Shown: positions 20,917 to 30,378 of the stretch, piece after piece | Layout of the letters: each line of letters opens with the position of its first letter | Numbering within the stretch: position 1 is the stretch's first letter | Source of the DNA: Oceanospirillaceae bacterium | GTDB taxonomy: Bacteria > Pseudomonadota > Gammaproteobacteria > Pseudomonadales > Balneatricaceae | NCBI GenBank assembly: GCA_029938085.1 | Contig: JAPYOS010000001.1 | Location: forward strand, 310,143 to 374,142 | Direction: 5' to 3' | Length of the DNA: 64,000 nucleotides | Position numbers and translations under genes: made by a program | Notes under the pieces: generated by a model | Seen by the model: the letters and a program-made list of their open reading frames with translations, nothing else | Database searches by the model: none | Told to the model about the DNA's origin: nothing

Positions 20917-21789
20917 CTAAGGCTCTAGGCGGGCAATAATGCCATCAAGTTGGTCTAAAGTCGCATACGAGATGGTCATTTTACCTTTGCCTTTGGCCGA
21001 TTGTTTAATCGTCACTGCCGCACCTATGGCATCGGACAAACGATTTTGCAGATGATTAATGTCTGCATCATCCGCTTTGGGTTCGATCGGTTTGGGGGCT
21101 TGCTGCGCTTTGCGCACCAATTCTTCAGTTTGTCGTACCGACAACCCTTTAGCCACAACCTCGCGGGCTAACTGCAGCTGCTGGTCTTCATCTAAAGGCA
21201 ATAAACAGCGCGCATGACCCATCTCTAAATCGCCACGTTCTAACATTAGGCGCACCGCTTCGCTCAGTTGCAGCAAGCGTAATAAGTTGGCAATGGCACT
21301 ACGGGATTTACCCACCGCATCTGCCACTTGTTGCTGGGTCAGCTCAAATTCATTTTGTAAACGCTGCAACGCAAAGGCTTCTTCCATGGCATTCAGGTCT
21401 TCACGCTGAATGTTCTCTATCAAGGCCATAGCAATAGCGGCTTCGTCTGGCACCTCTTTAATCAGCGCCGGTACACTATCGAGCTCGGCCATTTGGGCTG
21501 CCCGCCAGCGCCTTTCGCCAGCAATTATTTCATAACGGTCGATGCCCACCGAGCGAACCACAATGGGTTGCATAATGCCGTGTACACGAATAGACGCTGC
21601 AAGTTCCTCAAGCGTTTCTGGGTCAAGGTCACGACGCGGCTGGTATACACCGCGTTGCACCCATTCTACCGGTAACTCTTGCAAACCATCTTTTGCTAAT
21701 GGTTGACTCTGTGTTAAATCAACATCAAGGCTACCTGCGCCTTGAAGTAAGGCTTCTAGACCGCGATTGAGACCACGTTTTTTAACCAT
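20917..21789 (-). CDS. parB: Chromosome-partitioning protein ParB
   Basis: This 290-residue CTP-dependent DNA clamp binds parS sites near the origin. The N-terminal RGLNRGLEALL motif is the usual ParA-contact region. The CTPase/ParB core holds IIAGERRWRAAQMA and IENIQREDLNAMEEA. A helix-turn-helix follows (TQQQVADAVGKSRSAIANLLRLL). The C-terminal dimer domain ends the protein. It follows parA by 9 nt. Two matching parS sites occur at 38245 and 40812. Confidence 0.97.
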   Translation of the reverse strand: MVKKRGLNRGLEALLQGAGSLDVDLTQSQPLAKDGLQELPVEWVQRGVYQPRRDLDPETLEELAASIRVHGIMQPIVVRSVGIDRYEIIAGERRWRAAQMAELDSVPALIKEVPDEAAIAMALIENIQREDLNAMEEAFALQRLQNEFELTQQQVADAVGKSRSAIANLLRLLQLSEAVRLMLERGDLEMGHARCLLPLDEDQQLQLAREVVAKGLSVRQTEELVRKAQQAPKPIEPKADDADINHLQNRLSDAIGAAVTIKQSAKGKGKMTISYATLDQLDGIIARLEP

Positions 21790-21798
21790 AATGACGCT

Positions 21799-22569
21799 CT
21801 ATTTTTGTTCTTGTTGGCGGATAAACTCACTGGCTAAAGCCAGATAAGCTACGGCACCACGAGAATGTTGATCATACATCAAGGCCGGCAAACCATGACT
21901 TGGGGCTTCGGCTAAACGTACATTACGTGGTATCACCGTACGGTAGACTAAGTCGCCAAAATGATTAATCAGTTGATGCGACACGTCATTAGTTAAACTA
22001 TTGCGTGGGTCATACATGGTGCGCAATATGCCTTCAATAACCAAACCCGGATTAAGACTATTCTTGATTAGCTTAACGGTATTTAATAAGGCACTGATGC
22101 CCTCTAGGGCGTAATACTCACACTGCATGGGTACCAATACGCCATTGGCGCATGCCATGGCGTTAACCGTGAGCATATTCAATGACGGCGGACAGTCGAT
22201 AAAAATGAAATCGTAACGATGTTGCAACTGGCTCAACGCAATACGTAAGCGCGCTTCTTTTTGTTGCACTTGAATTAGCTCAACCTCGGCGGCGGTTAGA
22301 TCACCGTTGGCCGGCAGTAGGTCGTAACCTGCAGGGGTATTGAGTTGTAATGCTTGGTTTACGTCAACCCGTTGAGTGAGTACGTCAAGGACTGAATAAC
22401 GTAAATTATTCTTTTCAATGCCACTACCCATAGTGGCATTGCCCTGAGGATCTAAGTCAATAACCAAAACACGGCGTTTAGTCGCCACTAGCGATGCCGC
22501 CAAATTAACACAGGTGGTGGTTTTACCTACGCCGCCTTTCTGATTGGTTATAGCAATGACTCTGCTCAC
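21799..22569 (-). CDS. parA: Chromosome-partitioning ATPase ParA
   Basis: This 256-residue deviant Walker ATPase moves ParB-parS complexes over the nucleoid. The deviant Walker A motif is NQKGGVGKTTTCVNLA. The A' motif is VLVIDLDPQGNATMGSG, and the Walker B region is FIFIDCPPSLNMLTVNA. It sits between rsmG and parB, the standard origin order. Confidence 0.97.
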   Translation of the reverse strand: MSRVIAITNQKGGVGKTTTCVNLAASLVATKRRVLVIDLDPQGNATMGSGIEKNNLRYSVLDVLTQRVDVNQALQLNTPAGYDLLPANGDLTAAEVELIQVQQKEARLRIALSQLQHRYDFIFIDCPPSLNMLTVNAMACANGVLVPMQCEYYALEGISALLNTVKLIKNSLNPGLVIEGILRTMYDPRNSLTNDVSHQLINHFGDLVYRTVIPRNVRLAEAPSHGLPALMYDQHSRGAVAYLALASEFIRQQEQK

Positions 22570-22582
22570 GGGTGACCTTTGT

Positions 22583-23239
22583 TTATTGTTGTTGGATAGT
22601 TAACAAATGCCGCTCGGCATCTACACCAGGCACTTGCAAGGCCACACAGTTTAGCAGGCTAAAACCCGACGGCATAGCGTCTAGTTCTGCTTGCGGATAG
22701 GTGCCCTTCATGGCTACAAAAAATCCCGCTGGTGATACTAGCTGTCGGCATCCTTCTAACATGTCTGTAATTGATGCAAACGCGCGTGAAAGCACGATGT
22801 CGTATGCTATGTCTGGTTTATAGGCTTCGCAACGTTGGTTAAATACAGTAACGTTGTCGAGCCCGTGTAAATGTTTGAATTGCGTTAAAAAACGAGTTTT
22901 TTTACCATTAGTATCTAACAAGGCTACGGTTTTGGTGGGCCATAGTATGGCTAATATCATGCCCGGTAAACCGGCACCTGTACCAATGTCGATAAACCGA
23001 TCGGCATTCAGCTGCATCAGTGGTTTGGCAATCGCCAAGCTGTCCAATACATGTAACTTAATCATTTCCAGTGGCTCTCGTATAGCCGTGAGGTTGTAGG
23101 CTTTGTTCCATTTTACCAGTTGTTCAACGTAACTCACTAACTGATCTAATTGTTGTGTTGTTAGAGTCACTTCTAATTGTTCACAACCGGCACTAATAAG
23201 TGCTCGCCATTGCTCAAGGGCCGCTGTTGTCATGCTCAA
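22583..23239 (-). CDS. rsmG: 16S rRNA (guanine527-N7)-methyltransferase
   Basis: This 218-residue SAM-dependent enzyme methylates G527 of 16S rRNA. Motif I is [15 protein letters not shown], and the family motifs [12 protein letters not shown] and HVLDSLA are present. Its start overlaps the end of mnmG by 4 nt (ATGA arrangement), so the pair is translationally coupled. Confidence 0.97.
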   Translation of the reverse strand: MSMTTAALEQWRALISAGCEQLEVTLTTQQLDQLVSYVEQLVKWNKAYNLTAIREPLEMIKLHVLDSLAIAKPLMQLNADRFIDIGTGAGLPGMILAILWPTKTVALLDTNGKKTRFLTQFKHLHGLDNVTVFNQRCEAYKPDIAYDIVLSRAFASITDMLEGCRQLVSPAGFFVAMKGTYPQAELDAMPSGFSLLNCVALQVPGVDAERHLLTIQQQ

Positions 23240-25128
23240 CTCGCTAAACTGGTGGTGGATTTAACCTTATGTTTTTTAAGGTAGATAAGTAACAAAGACA
23301 AGGCCGCAGGCGTTACACCTTGGATGCGGCTTGCCATGCCTAAGTTAGCGGGGCGAATGTCTTCTAGTTTAGCCGTGGCTTCGTTGGATAAGCCATGAAT
23401 TTGTTGATAATTAAAGTCTGCTGGAATGGCAGTAGATTCATGGCGTTTTAGACGCTCTACATCTTCTTTTTGACGATCAATATAACCCGCATACTTAATG
23501 TCTATCTCTATTTGTTCACCTACGGTTGGGTCGATATCGGTAAGTTCAGCTAGTTTATGAAGTTTTTCATAAGTAAGCTCTGGACGTTTAAGAATGTCTA
23601 ACAAGTTGGTATCTTTGCTTAATGGCTGCGCCAGTAAGGATTCTAATTGTTTACCCAGGTCGTTATGCAAGGTGATTTTGGTTGTTCGCATTATGTGTTT
23701 ACGTTGTTCAATCGCTTCGCACTTGTCGTTAAATGCACGCCATCTCATTTCGCCTACCAAACCAAGTTTATAGCCAATTTCAGTAAGACGCTGGTCAGCA
23801 TTGTCTTCTCGCAGCAATAAGCGGTATTCCGCTCGGCTAGTAAACATACGGTAAGGTTCTTGCGTACCGTTGGTCACTAAGTCGTCTACCATTACACCTA
23901 AATACGCTTGATCTCGGCGGGTTGTCCATGGTTCTTTGCCCAAGGCTTTAAGGCCCGCGTTAGCGCCAGCTAATAAGCCTTGTGCACCGGCTTCTTCGTA
24001 GCCCGTTGTACCATTGATTTGACCCGCAAAATATAACCCGCTAATCAATTTGGTCTCTAACGTCGGTTTTAGATCCTGTGGGTTAAAATAATCATATTCT
24101 ATAGCGTAACCAGGGCGCACAATATGAGCGTTTTCAAAACCAATAATAGACTGCACAAAGTTTAACTGTACGTCGAAGGGCAGGCTTGTGGAAATGCCAT
24201 TGGGATATAATTCAATGCTGTTTAAGCCTTCGGGTTCAACAAAGATTTGATGACTGTCTTTGTCGGCAAAACGCATTATTTTATCTTCAATCGATGGGCA
24301 ATAACGCGGGCCTACACCTTCAATTACACCTGCATACAAAGGTGATCGATCAAGGCTTTGACGAATGAGGTCATGGGTTTTAATGTTGGTATGGGTGATG
24401 TGACAGGGTACTTGTTGTGGGTGATCACTCACACGACCTAACATCGACATCACAGGAGTAGGGGTATCACCGGGCTGTGCTTGCATTACCGAAAAATCAA
24501 CGGTGCGTCGATCAATACGTGGTGGTGTACCGGTTTTTAAGCGCTCTATGCGAAATGGCCGCTCTCTAAGGCGTTGTGAAAGTGCATTTGCTGGCGGATC
24601 ACCTGCGCGGCCACCTTGGCTTTGCTGCATACCGATGTGAATAATGCCGCCGAGGAATGTGCCCGTTGTCATCACCACTTGCTGGGCAAAAAAATTGAGC
24701 CCCATGTTAGTTTTTGCGCCAATAATCTGGTCTTGTTCGATGATTAAATCATCTACCGCTTGTTGAAAAATATATAGATTTTCCTGTTGTTCGAGTGTTT
24801 CGCGGATTGCACTGCGATATAAACTACGATCGGCTTGAGCTCGAGTGGCTCTAACCGCCGGGCCTTTGCGAGAGTTAAGTACTCGAAATTGAATGCCTGC
24901 TAGGTCTGTAGCACGTGCCATTGCTCCATCCAAGGCATCGATTTCTCGTACCAAGTGACTTTTGCCGATACCGCCGATCGCTGGATTACAGGACATCTGG
25001 CCTAAGGTATCCATGTTGTGAGTCAGCAGGAGTGTTTTCGCGCCCAAACGAGCACTGGCTAATGCAGCTTCTGTACCTGCATGGCCACCACCAACAATAA
25101 TCACATCAAAACGTGAGGGAAAATCCAC
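23236..25128 (-). CDS. mnmG: tRNA uridine-5-carboxymethylaminomethyl modification enzyme MnmG (GidA)
   Basis: This 630-residue FAD protein works with MnmE to modify the wobble uridine of several tRNAs. The Rossmann motif is [20 protein letters not shown], followed by [23 protein letters not shown]. The C-terminal helical domain ([12 protein letters not shown]) binds MnmE and tRNA. Its 5' end borders the candidate oriC. MnmE is not the next gene here because four pho-related genes lie between them. Confidence 0.98.
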   Translation of the reverse strand: MDFPSRFDVIIVGGGHAGTEAALASARLGAKTLLLTHNMDTLGQMSCNPAIGGIGKSHLVREIDALDGAMARATDLAGIQFRVLNSRKGPAVRATRAQADRSLYRSAIRETLEQQENLYIFQQAVDDLIIEQDQIIGAKTNMGLNFFAQQVVMTTGTFLGGIIHIGMQQSQGGRAGDPPANALSQRLRERPFRIERLKTGTPPRIDRRTVDFSVMQAQPGDTPTPVMSMLGRVSDHPQQVPCHITHTNIKTHDLIRQSLDRSPLYAGVIEGVGPRYCPSIEDKIMRFADKDSHQIFVEPEGLNSIELYPNGISTSLPFDVQLNFVQSIIGFENAHIVRPGYAIEYDYFNPQDLKPTLETKLISGLYFAGQINGTTGYEEAGAQGLLAGANAGLKALGKEPWTTRRDQAYLGVMVDDLVTNGTQEPYRMFTSRAEYRLLLREDNADQRLTEIGYKLGLVGEMRWRAFNDKCEAIEQRKHIMRTTKITLHNDLGKQLESLLAQPLSKDTNLLDILKRPELTYEKLHKLAELTDIDPTVGEQIEIDIKYAGYIDRQKEDVERLKRHESTAIPADFNYQQIHGLSNEATAKLEDIRPANLGMASRIQGVTPAALSLLLIYLKKHKVKSTTSLAS

Positions 25129-25189
25129 GGTCTATTCCTTACCAAACGATCACTAAAATTCAGTGAGCTAGTATAGCGTTTTTAATAAA

Positions 25190-25670
25190 GTTAATAAATC
25201 GTCTAAAAATTACCCACACGATGATTTGTTTAGTTATATGTAGTTTAAGAGAGTATATATATTTTATATGATTATTGTTGTTATTATTAAGCAAGCCATT
25301 TTTTATGTATAAGCTAGAAAAAACTAATAAAAACAAAAAGATAAATTGATGATAAAACTGTTATTTTAGCTTGAATCTAGGTTAAGAATGCTGATTACTA
25401 TGTGTGTATAACTAAGGTGGTTATGCACAGGGGTAAGTTATCCACAATTTACTTAAGTCTTGGATCGCAACTTATTCACAGGCTTTAAGGCTTAAAAATC
25501 ATATAATTTTATTATTGGAAATAAAATATTAGCCAATTGTGAATATGTTTGTGGATAGTGTGGATAACTTAAGTAAGTGGGTAGGATGATTGGCCATTAG
25601 GCGGTTATTGGGCTTGGATAAGTTGGCCAATAGGAGGCGTCTAGCTTTGGGCAAGCTGTGAATAAGTATT
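25190..25670. other. oriC: Candidate chromosomal replication origin (oriC)
   Basis: The gene-free interval 25129-25799 begins with an AT-rich stretch (about 25190-25380, with TATATATATTTTATATG), a likely unwinding element. Six perfect TTATNCACA boxes follow: minus at 25403-25411, plus at 25421-25429, 25438-25446 and 25472-25480, minus at 25559-25567 and 25657-25665. Single-mismatch boxes lie at 25538-25546 and 25550-25558. TTACTTAAGT at 25449-25458 and its inverse at 25567-25576 flank the centre, giving dyad symmetry. Only two GATC sites were noticed, so Dam/SeqA control as in E. coli is unlikely. The position next to mnmG matches E. coli. Confidence 0.85.
25590..25638. repeat. Direct repeat pair within the oriC region
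   Basis: TTGGCCATTAGGCGGT at 25590-25605 and TTGGCCAATAGGAGGC at 25623-25638 are identical at 13 of 16 positions. They lie between two DnaA boxes. They could bind an accessory origin factor, but no known motif was recognised. Confidence 0.4.
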
Positions 25671-25697
25671 TTGGTTAATTCTTAATTTTGAGTAAAT

Positions 25698-25737
25698 AAT
25701 TGAGGTTTTTGTAGTCAAATTGAGGTTTTTGTTGTCA
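25698..25737. repeat. 20-bp tandem repeat at the right edge of the oriC region
   Basis: Two adjacent copies (25698-25717 and 25718-25737) start AATTGAGGTTTTTG and differ at one base. They lie between the last DnaA box and the pit terminator. The function is unknown. Confidence 0.7.
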
Positions 25738-25746
25738 TTTTGGCAC

Positions 25747-25784
25747 AAAAAAGCCCAAGGGCTATTAAGCGCCTTGGGCTTTTT
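25747..25784 (-). terminator. Rho-independent terminator after pit
   Basis: AAGCCCAAGG and CCTTGGGCTT form a strong stem around an 11-nt loop, with A-rich and T-rich flanks. In the minus-strand transcript the hairpin is followed by six U. It lies 16 nt past the pit stop and should stop transcription from entering oriC. Confidence 0.85.
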
Positions 25785-25799
25785 AATAAGACTTAAAGC

Positions 25800-27074
25800 T
25801 TATGAGAACACAGCCTTAAAGATGTAAAAGAACATAATGGACAGTATTGCACCAGCGGGCAAGGTAATTACCCAGGAGGTGAAGATACTCCCCACTACAC
25901 GCAAATTGATAGCAGCCAATCCACGGGCTAAACCTACGCCTAATACCGCGCCTACAAGAGTGTGAGTGGTGGAAATGGGTAAACCAATACCTGAGGCTAG
26001 TACCACCGTTGCTGAGGCGCCTAGAGTGGCTGCGAAGCCTCTACTTGGTGTGAGCTCTGTAATCTTGGTGCCGATGGTAGCCATGACCTTGTAGCCATAG
26101 GTAACAAGACCTACCACAATACCAACACCACCCACTAACAACACCCATGCTGGCATGGAAGACTTAGCGGTAACAGCGCCAGACTTAATGGTGGCGATGG
26201 CGGCGGCCATAGGACCTACGGCATTGGCGACGTCGTTGGAGCCGTGAGCAAAGGCCATCGCACATGCGGTAAATACCATGAGCACTGCAAATACTTTCTC
26301 GACGTTGGCATAACGATCGTCTGTTTCCAGTTCTATATTGCGTTTGACTCGGGTGAGCATCATGCCACCAACAAGAGCAACTAATAGACCTGCTAAACCA
26401 GCAACGAGTGACATTTCGAAGTAGCTTAAGCTAAAGCCCATGTCTTTGAAGACGTGTTTTAGGCCTTTGATTAAGGTCACCATGGTGATCATAAAGCCGA
26501 CCAAAAACATGTACATTGGCACATAGCGTTTGGCATTTTCAAAAGGTTCGGCGGTGTCGAGAATGGAACGCTGTACGCTTCTAAATAACATGTAGGAAAT
26601 GGTGCCGGCTAATACTGGTGAGACCACCCAGCTTGCGGCAATGGTACCTACTTTGCTCCAGTTGACGGCATCCACAGAAATGGCCACGGCGGCAAAACCT
26701 ACAATGGCACCAACAATCGAGTGGGTGGTAGATACCGGCCATCCAAGGATGGAGGCAATCAGCAACCAAGTGCCTGCAGCCAGCAAGGCGGATAACATGC
26801 CATAGACTAAATATTCAGGTGTGCCCTGCAGAGTGAGTGGGTCGATGATGCCTTTGCGGATGGTGGCCGTCACTTCGCCGCCTGCTAAATAAGCCCCTGC
26901 AAATTCAAAAATCATTGCAATGACGATGGCTTGCTTGAGGGTGATGGCGCCTGAACCTACAGAGGTGCCCATGGCGTTGGCCACATCGTTAGCACCCACG
27001 CCCCAGGCCATAAACAAACCAAATATAATGGCAAGTATGAGTAAGATTTGACCGTATTCGTTTAGAACTTCCAT
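25800..27074 (-). CDS. pit: Low-affinity inorganic phosphate transporter (Pit family)
   Basis: This 424-residue inner-membrane carrier has about ten hydrophobic segments and duplicated signature motifs. GVGANDVANAMGTSVGS is near the N-terminus and AHGSNDVANAVGPMAAA is in the second half. PVSTTHSIVGAIVG and PISTTHTLVGAVLG are the paired loop motifs. It follows a PhoU-like gene by 30 nt, the common DUF47-Pit pairing. It likely imports phosphate as a metal-phosphate or proton symport complex. Confidence 0.95.
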   Translation of the reverse strand: MEVLNEYGQILLILAIIFGLFMAWGVGANDVANAMGTSVGSGAITLKQAIVIAMIFEFAGAYLAGGEVTATIRKGIIDPLTLQGTPEYLVYGMLSALLAAGTWLLIASILGWPVSTTHSIVGAIVGFAAVAISVDAVNWSKVGTIAASWVVSPVLAGTISYMLFRSVQRSILDTAEPFENAKRYVPMYMFLVGFMITMVTLIKGLKHVFKDMGFSLSYFEMSLVAGLAGLLVALVGGMMLTRVKRNIELETDDRYANVEKVFAVLMVFTACAMAFAHGSNDVANAVGPMAAAIATIKSGAVTAKSSMPAWVLLVGGVGIVVGLVTYGYKVMATIGTKITELTPSRGFAATLGASATVVLASGIGLPISTTHTLVGAVLGVGLARGLAAINLRVVGSIFTSWVITLPAGAILSIMFFYIFKAVFS

Positions 27075-27104
27075 AATAATATCTCGACTTATGGTGAGCG
27101 GTGT

Positions 27105-27779
27105 TTAGCGCGCAATGATCACTTGGATTTGTTCACCAGCACTTTGTGCTCGGTCGGCGAGATTGCCAATAGCTTCGATGGTTTTGTAGATAAACATGGC
27201 ATCAATAGGCGGCATATCGGCTTCGATGGCATGCAATTTGGCACGTAGCGTGATTTGTCGCTTATCATTTTTGTTTTCGGCTTTTTCTAACTTGGTAATG
27301 CACTTGTTAATGCGATCGATTTCGCGGCCACCAAATCCCGAACCAATCAGCTCGTCCAGTTCATCAATTACCACTTTTGCCTCTGTGGCCACGGCAATGG
27401 CCGACTTAACATAGGCGGCCATGTCGCTCGCTATCTTCTTCGGAATCACTTGCTTGCGGCCTAATATGAGACCAGCAATGTCTTTTGCGGTATTACAGAC
27501 TTTGTTTTGCTTGCTGAGCAGTTGGATTAAATCGGACCGGTTAATCGGCATAAACAAGCTTTTTGGCAAGTGTAGGCGAATGTCCTGTTTTTGGTCGTCG
27601 GCTTTGCCTTCAAATTCGGCAATGGTATTGTAGGCTTCTTCCACCGCTTCCCAGTCTTCTTTAATGACGGCTTGGAAGAAAGGGTTAAGTAGATCTACAC
27701 ACTCTAGGACGGTGTGCATGTGTTGTTGTAGAGGTTTGATTGGTGACTGACCAAACAAACTCATGATGGGACTTGCCAT
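27105..27779 (-). CDS. PhoU-like DUF47 protein (TIGR00153 family), partner of Pit
   Basis: This cytoplasmic helical protein of about 224 residues starts MASPIMSLFGQSPIKPLQQHM, the usual N-terminus of the TIGR00153/DUF47 family. It is rich in helices with acidic and basic side chains, resembling a PhoU fold. These proteins are encoded next to Pit carriers and are thought to modulate them. The ATG at 27779 is preferred because GAGG lies 8 nt upstream; an in-frame TTG at 27797 lacks this. The direct function is not biochemically fixed. Confidence 0.85.
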   Translation of the reverse strand: MASPIMSLFGQSPIKPLQQHMHTVLECVDLLNPFFQAVIKEDWEAVEEAYNTIAEFEGKADDQKQDIRLHLPKSLFMPINRSDLIQLLSKQNKVCNTAKDIAGLILGRKQVIPKKIASDMAAYVKSAIAVATEAKVVIDELDELIGSGFGGREIDRINKCITKLEKAENKNDKRQITLRAKLHAIEADMPPIDAMFIYKTIEAIGNLADRAQSAGEQIQVIIAR

Positions 27780-27875
27780 GGAAACTACCTCTAACAAATA
27801 TATCAGTGTCTATAATGGCTGCGCATTATAAAGAGGCTTTGTTAAGGCAATATAAAGATCCGCTGTTTTTTAACG

Positions 27876-29657
27876 TTAGTTTTGCCACACAGGGATGCTC
27901 ACCATAAAGGTCGAGCCTTGGTTAAGTTGGCTTTGAAGCTGAATATGCCCTTTGTGGCTTTGGGCAATGTGCTTAACAATGGCTAAGCCTAAGCCGGTAC
28001 CACCTAAGGACTTTGAGCGCGCTTTATCGACGCGATAAAAGCGCTCAAAGATTCTATCTTGGTCTGCAACATCAATGCCCAAACCATTGTCACTCACACT
28101 AAATATCGCTACCTCGCCCTGTAACTTTAGGCTCACAGAAATTTTGCCGCCCTGTGGCGTATATTTGATGGCGTTATCGATGAGGTTGGTAGCCATTTGC
28201 CCTAGTGCTTGATCGTCTCCTAAAACCAAAATTGGCCCTTGCTGGGCATCGTGATTGGTGCACAGCTCCAAATTGACGTGTTGGTTCTGGGCCACGGCTT
28301 GAAGGTTGGCACAGACCCGCTGTACCACCTGTTGTAGGTTGACTTGGGTGTTGAACGCTTCGTCGTTGTTCTCTAACCTAGAGAGGGCAAGCAGATCGGA
28401 GACTAAGTCGGATAGGCGTATCGATTGGCCATGAATTTTGCTCATAAAGCGCTGTTGCATGGACGCTTCTATTTGATCATCCTCTAACAGTGTTTCGGCA
28501 AAACCACGAATGGCGGTAATCGGCGTTTTTAACTCGTGGGAGGCATTAGCAACAAAATCGGCACGCATTTTGTCGATGCGCTGTACGTCGGTCACGTCTT
28601 GCAATACCAAGATCGCACCCGCTTCGTTTGATTGTTTGAGCAGCGTCACATGTAAGCGATAATGGCGGGCGAAGGCATAGCCACTAAGTTGAATTTGGCG
28701 TTCTACACTGGCTTCGTCTTGCTGGCATTTGGTAAACGCTTGTTCGAGGTGGTTTGAGGCGTCTATTTCTTTGAGGGAGTGGCCTAAACAGCGTTCGCTG
28801 CTGGTGCGTAACATACGACAGGCTGCCGCGTTAACGTGGGTGATGAGCCCGTGATTGGTGACCGTAATAACACCTTCGTTCATGCTTTTTAGAATGGTTG
28901 AAAGTTGGTCACGTTCGGTTTTTATAATATCGAAGCGTTGCGCCGATACGTCGGCCATTTGATTGAGTGAACGGGCTAAATCGCCGATCTCGTCACGGCG
29001 ATGGCTGGGTATACGCAATTGATAACGGCCGTGAGCATAGTTTTTGGCGATCAGTGTCATTTGTTTTAGTGGACGCGCGAAACTCATGGCTAACCAATAA
29101 CCGATAAACAAGGCGATTAAACCCGTGAGGCTAGCGGCAATGATAATGACGCGGCGCAAGTAGTTAATCTCTTCATCGATGCGTTCGGTGGACAAGGCCG
29201 TACGTATGTACCCAAGTTCCTTATCACTAGTAGTTGCGACCGCTACGGCCACGTATAACATAGGTTTTTTAAGGGTTTTACTATAGCGGCGCGACTGCCC
29301 AATGTTGTTTTTATGGGCGGCGATCACTTCTGGACGATAGCGGTGGTTGTCCATTTGTGCCGGCGGAAATTCAGAATCGGCGATCACCTCACCTACTTTT
29401 GAGAGTAGGGTAATACGGGTATCTATACGTTGGCCGATTTGTACTACCTGGTGCTGTATTTGTGGCTGACTCTGGTGGCCGGCGTCGGCAAAAGACTGCT
29501 GAAGTATGTACGCTTGGCTGGTGAGGTTGTTACTAATGTCTCGTAAGCTGGCTTGTTCAATTTGCCGCTGCACCATGAGCCCTACGATCATCACACTAAA
29601 TAAAATGACGATGGCAAAGCCAGCATATAGTCGTAAGAATATCGGCGAATGGCGCAT
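27876..29657 (-). CDS. phoR: Phosphate-regulon sensor histidine kinase PhoR
   Basis: This membrane kinase of about 593 residues has two membrane helices (about 10-30 and 160-180 of the mature start) flanking a short periplasmic loop. HAMP and PAS regions follow, then the H-box DFVANASHELKTPITAIRGF and HATPase motifs NLIDNAIKYTPQGG and GTGLGLAIVKHI. The ATG at 29657 is used because it begins MRHSPIFLRLYAGF, one nt after the phoB stop; longer starts overlap phoB. The long periplasmic loop is more like the Bacillus/Pseudomonas-type PhoR than the minimal E. coli one. It likely phosphorylates the adjacent PhoB. Confidence 0.93.
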   Translation of the reverse strand: MRHSPIFLRLYAGFAIVILFSVMIVGLMVQRQIEQASLRDISNNLTSQAYILQQSFADAGHQSQPQIQHQVVQIGQRIDTRITLLSKVGEVIADSEFPPAQMDNHRYRPEVIAAHKNNIGQSRRYSKTLKKPMLYVAVAVATTSDKELGYIRTALSTERIDEEINYLRRVIIIAASLTGLIALFIGYWLAMSFARPLKQMTLIAKNYAHGRYQLRIPSHRRDEIGDLARSLNQMADVSAQRFDIIKTERDQLSTILKSMNEGVITVTNHGLITHVNAAACRMLRTSSERCLGHSLKEIDASNHLEQAFTKCQQDEASVERQIQLSGYAFARHYRLHVTLLKQSNEAGAILVLQDVTDVQRIDKMRADFVANASHELKTPITAIRGFAETLLEDDQIEASMQQRFMSKIHGQSIRLSDLVSDLLALSRLENNDEAFNTQVNLQQVVQRVCANLQAVAQNQHVNLELCTNHDAQQGPILVLGDDQALGQMATNLIDNAIKYTPQGGKISVSLKLQGEVAIFSVSDNGLGIDVADQDRIFERFYRVDKARSKSLGGTGLGLAIVKHIAQSHKGHIQLQSQLNQGSTFMVSIPVWQN

Positions 29658-29658
29658 G

Positions 29659-30372
29659 TTAAGTGTTGTCGCTGGGGTTAAACGTGGCGTTGCAGCGGTA
29701 ACCAATGCCGCGCACGGTCTCGATTAATGGCGCGTTGGCGCCTAAGCTTTTACGAATGGCGCCTATGTGCACATCGACGTTACGATCGACTACGTCAGAT
29801 TGCTCACCTAGGGCCGACAAAATCAGTTGCTCACGGGAAAATGCGCGCCCAGGTTGTGCCAGCAGGGTGTGTAGTAACTTAAACTCGGTAGTGGTGAGTT
29901 TGATGGCTTGCTGGTCAACGGTGCAACTATAGCCGTCTAGGTCTAGACACACAGGCCCTATGGTCAAGCTGTTGTTGGCCACCGGCTGCCTGCGTAAGGC
30001 TACCTTGATGCGTGCCAATAGCTCGGCTTGGCTAAACGGTTTGGTGATGTAGTCGTCTGCACCTTGGCCTAGACCACCGACAACATCAGCCTCTTCGCTG
30101 CGGGCTGAGAGCATGATGATGGGGATGTTGTGAGTAGCGGTATCGGCTTTGAGGCGCTCGCACACTTGCATACCGTTGAGTTTGGGTAACATGATGTCTA
30201 ATAACACTAGGTCTGGCAGTTGTGTTTGAGCCAGCTCTAAACCCGCTTGTCCGTCGGCAGCAAGGCTTACCGTATAGCCGTTTTTTTGCAGGTTATAGGC
30301 AATAATTTCTTGGATATCCTGCTCGTCCTCGATGCAAAGAATGTGGGCATGACTGGGGTTAGGTTTCGACAT
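29659..30372 (-). CDS. phoB: Phosphate-regulon response regulator PhoB
   Basis: This 237-residue OmpR-type regulator has a receiver with the phospho-acceptor Asp59 in LVLLDIMLPKLNG and the Lys in YITKPF. Its winged-helix C-terminal domain carries TEFKLLHTLLAQPGRAFSREQL and the DRNVDVHIGAIRKSL recognition segment. It lies 6 nt after mnmE on the same strand, with phoR following by 1 nt. No promoter space exists between mnmE and phoB, so either readthrough from mnmE or an internal promoter drives it. I found no Pho box. Confidence 0.95.
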   Translation of the reverse strand: MSKPNPSHAHILCIEDEQDIQEIIAYNLQKNGYTVSLAADGQAGLELAQTQLPDLVLLDIMLPKLNGMQVCERLKADTATHNIPIIMLSARSEEADVVGGLGQGADDYITKPFSQAELLARIKVALRRQPVANNSLTIGPVCLDLDGYSCTVDQQAIKLTTTEFKLLHTLLAQPGRAFSREQLILSALGEQSDVVDRNVDVHIGAIRKSLGANAPLIETVRGIGYRCNATFNPSDNT

Positions 30373-30378
30373 AGTGGT

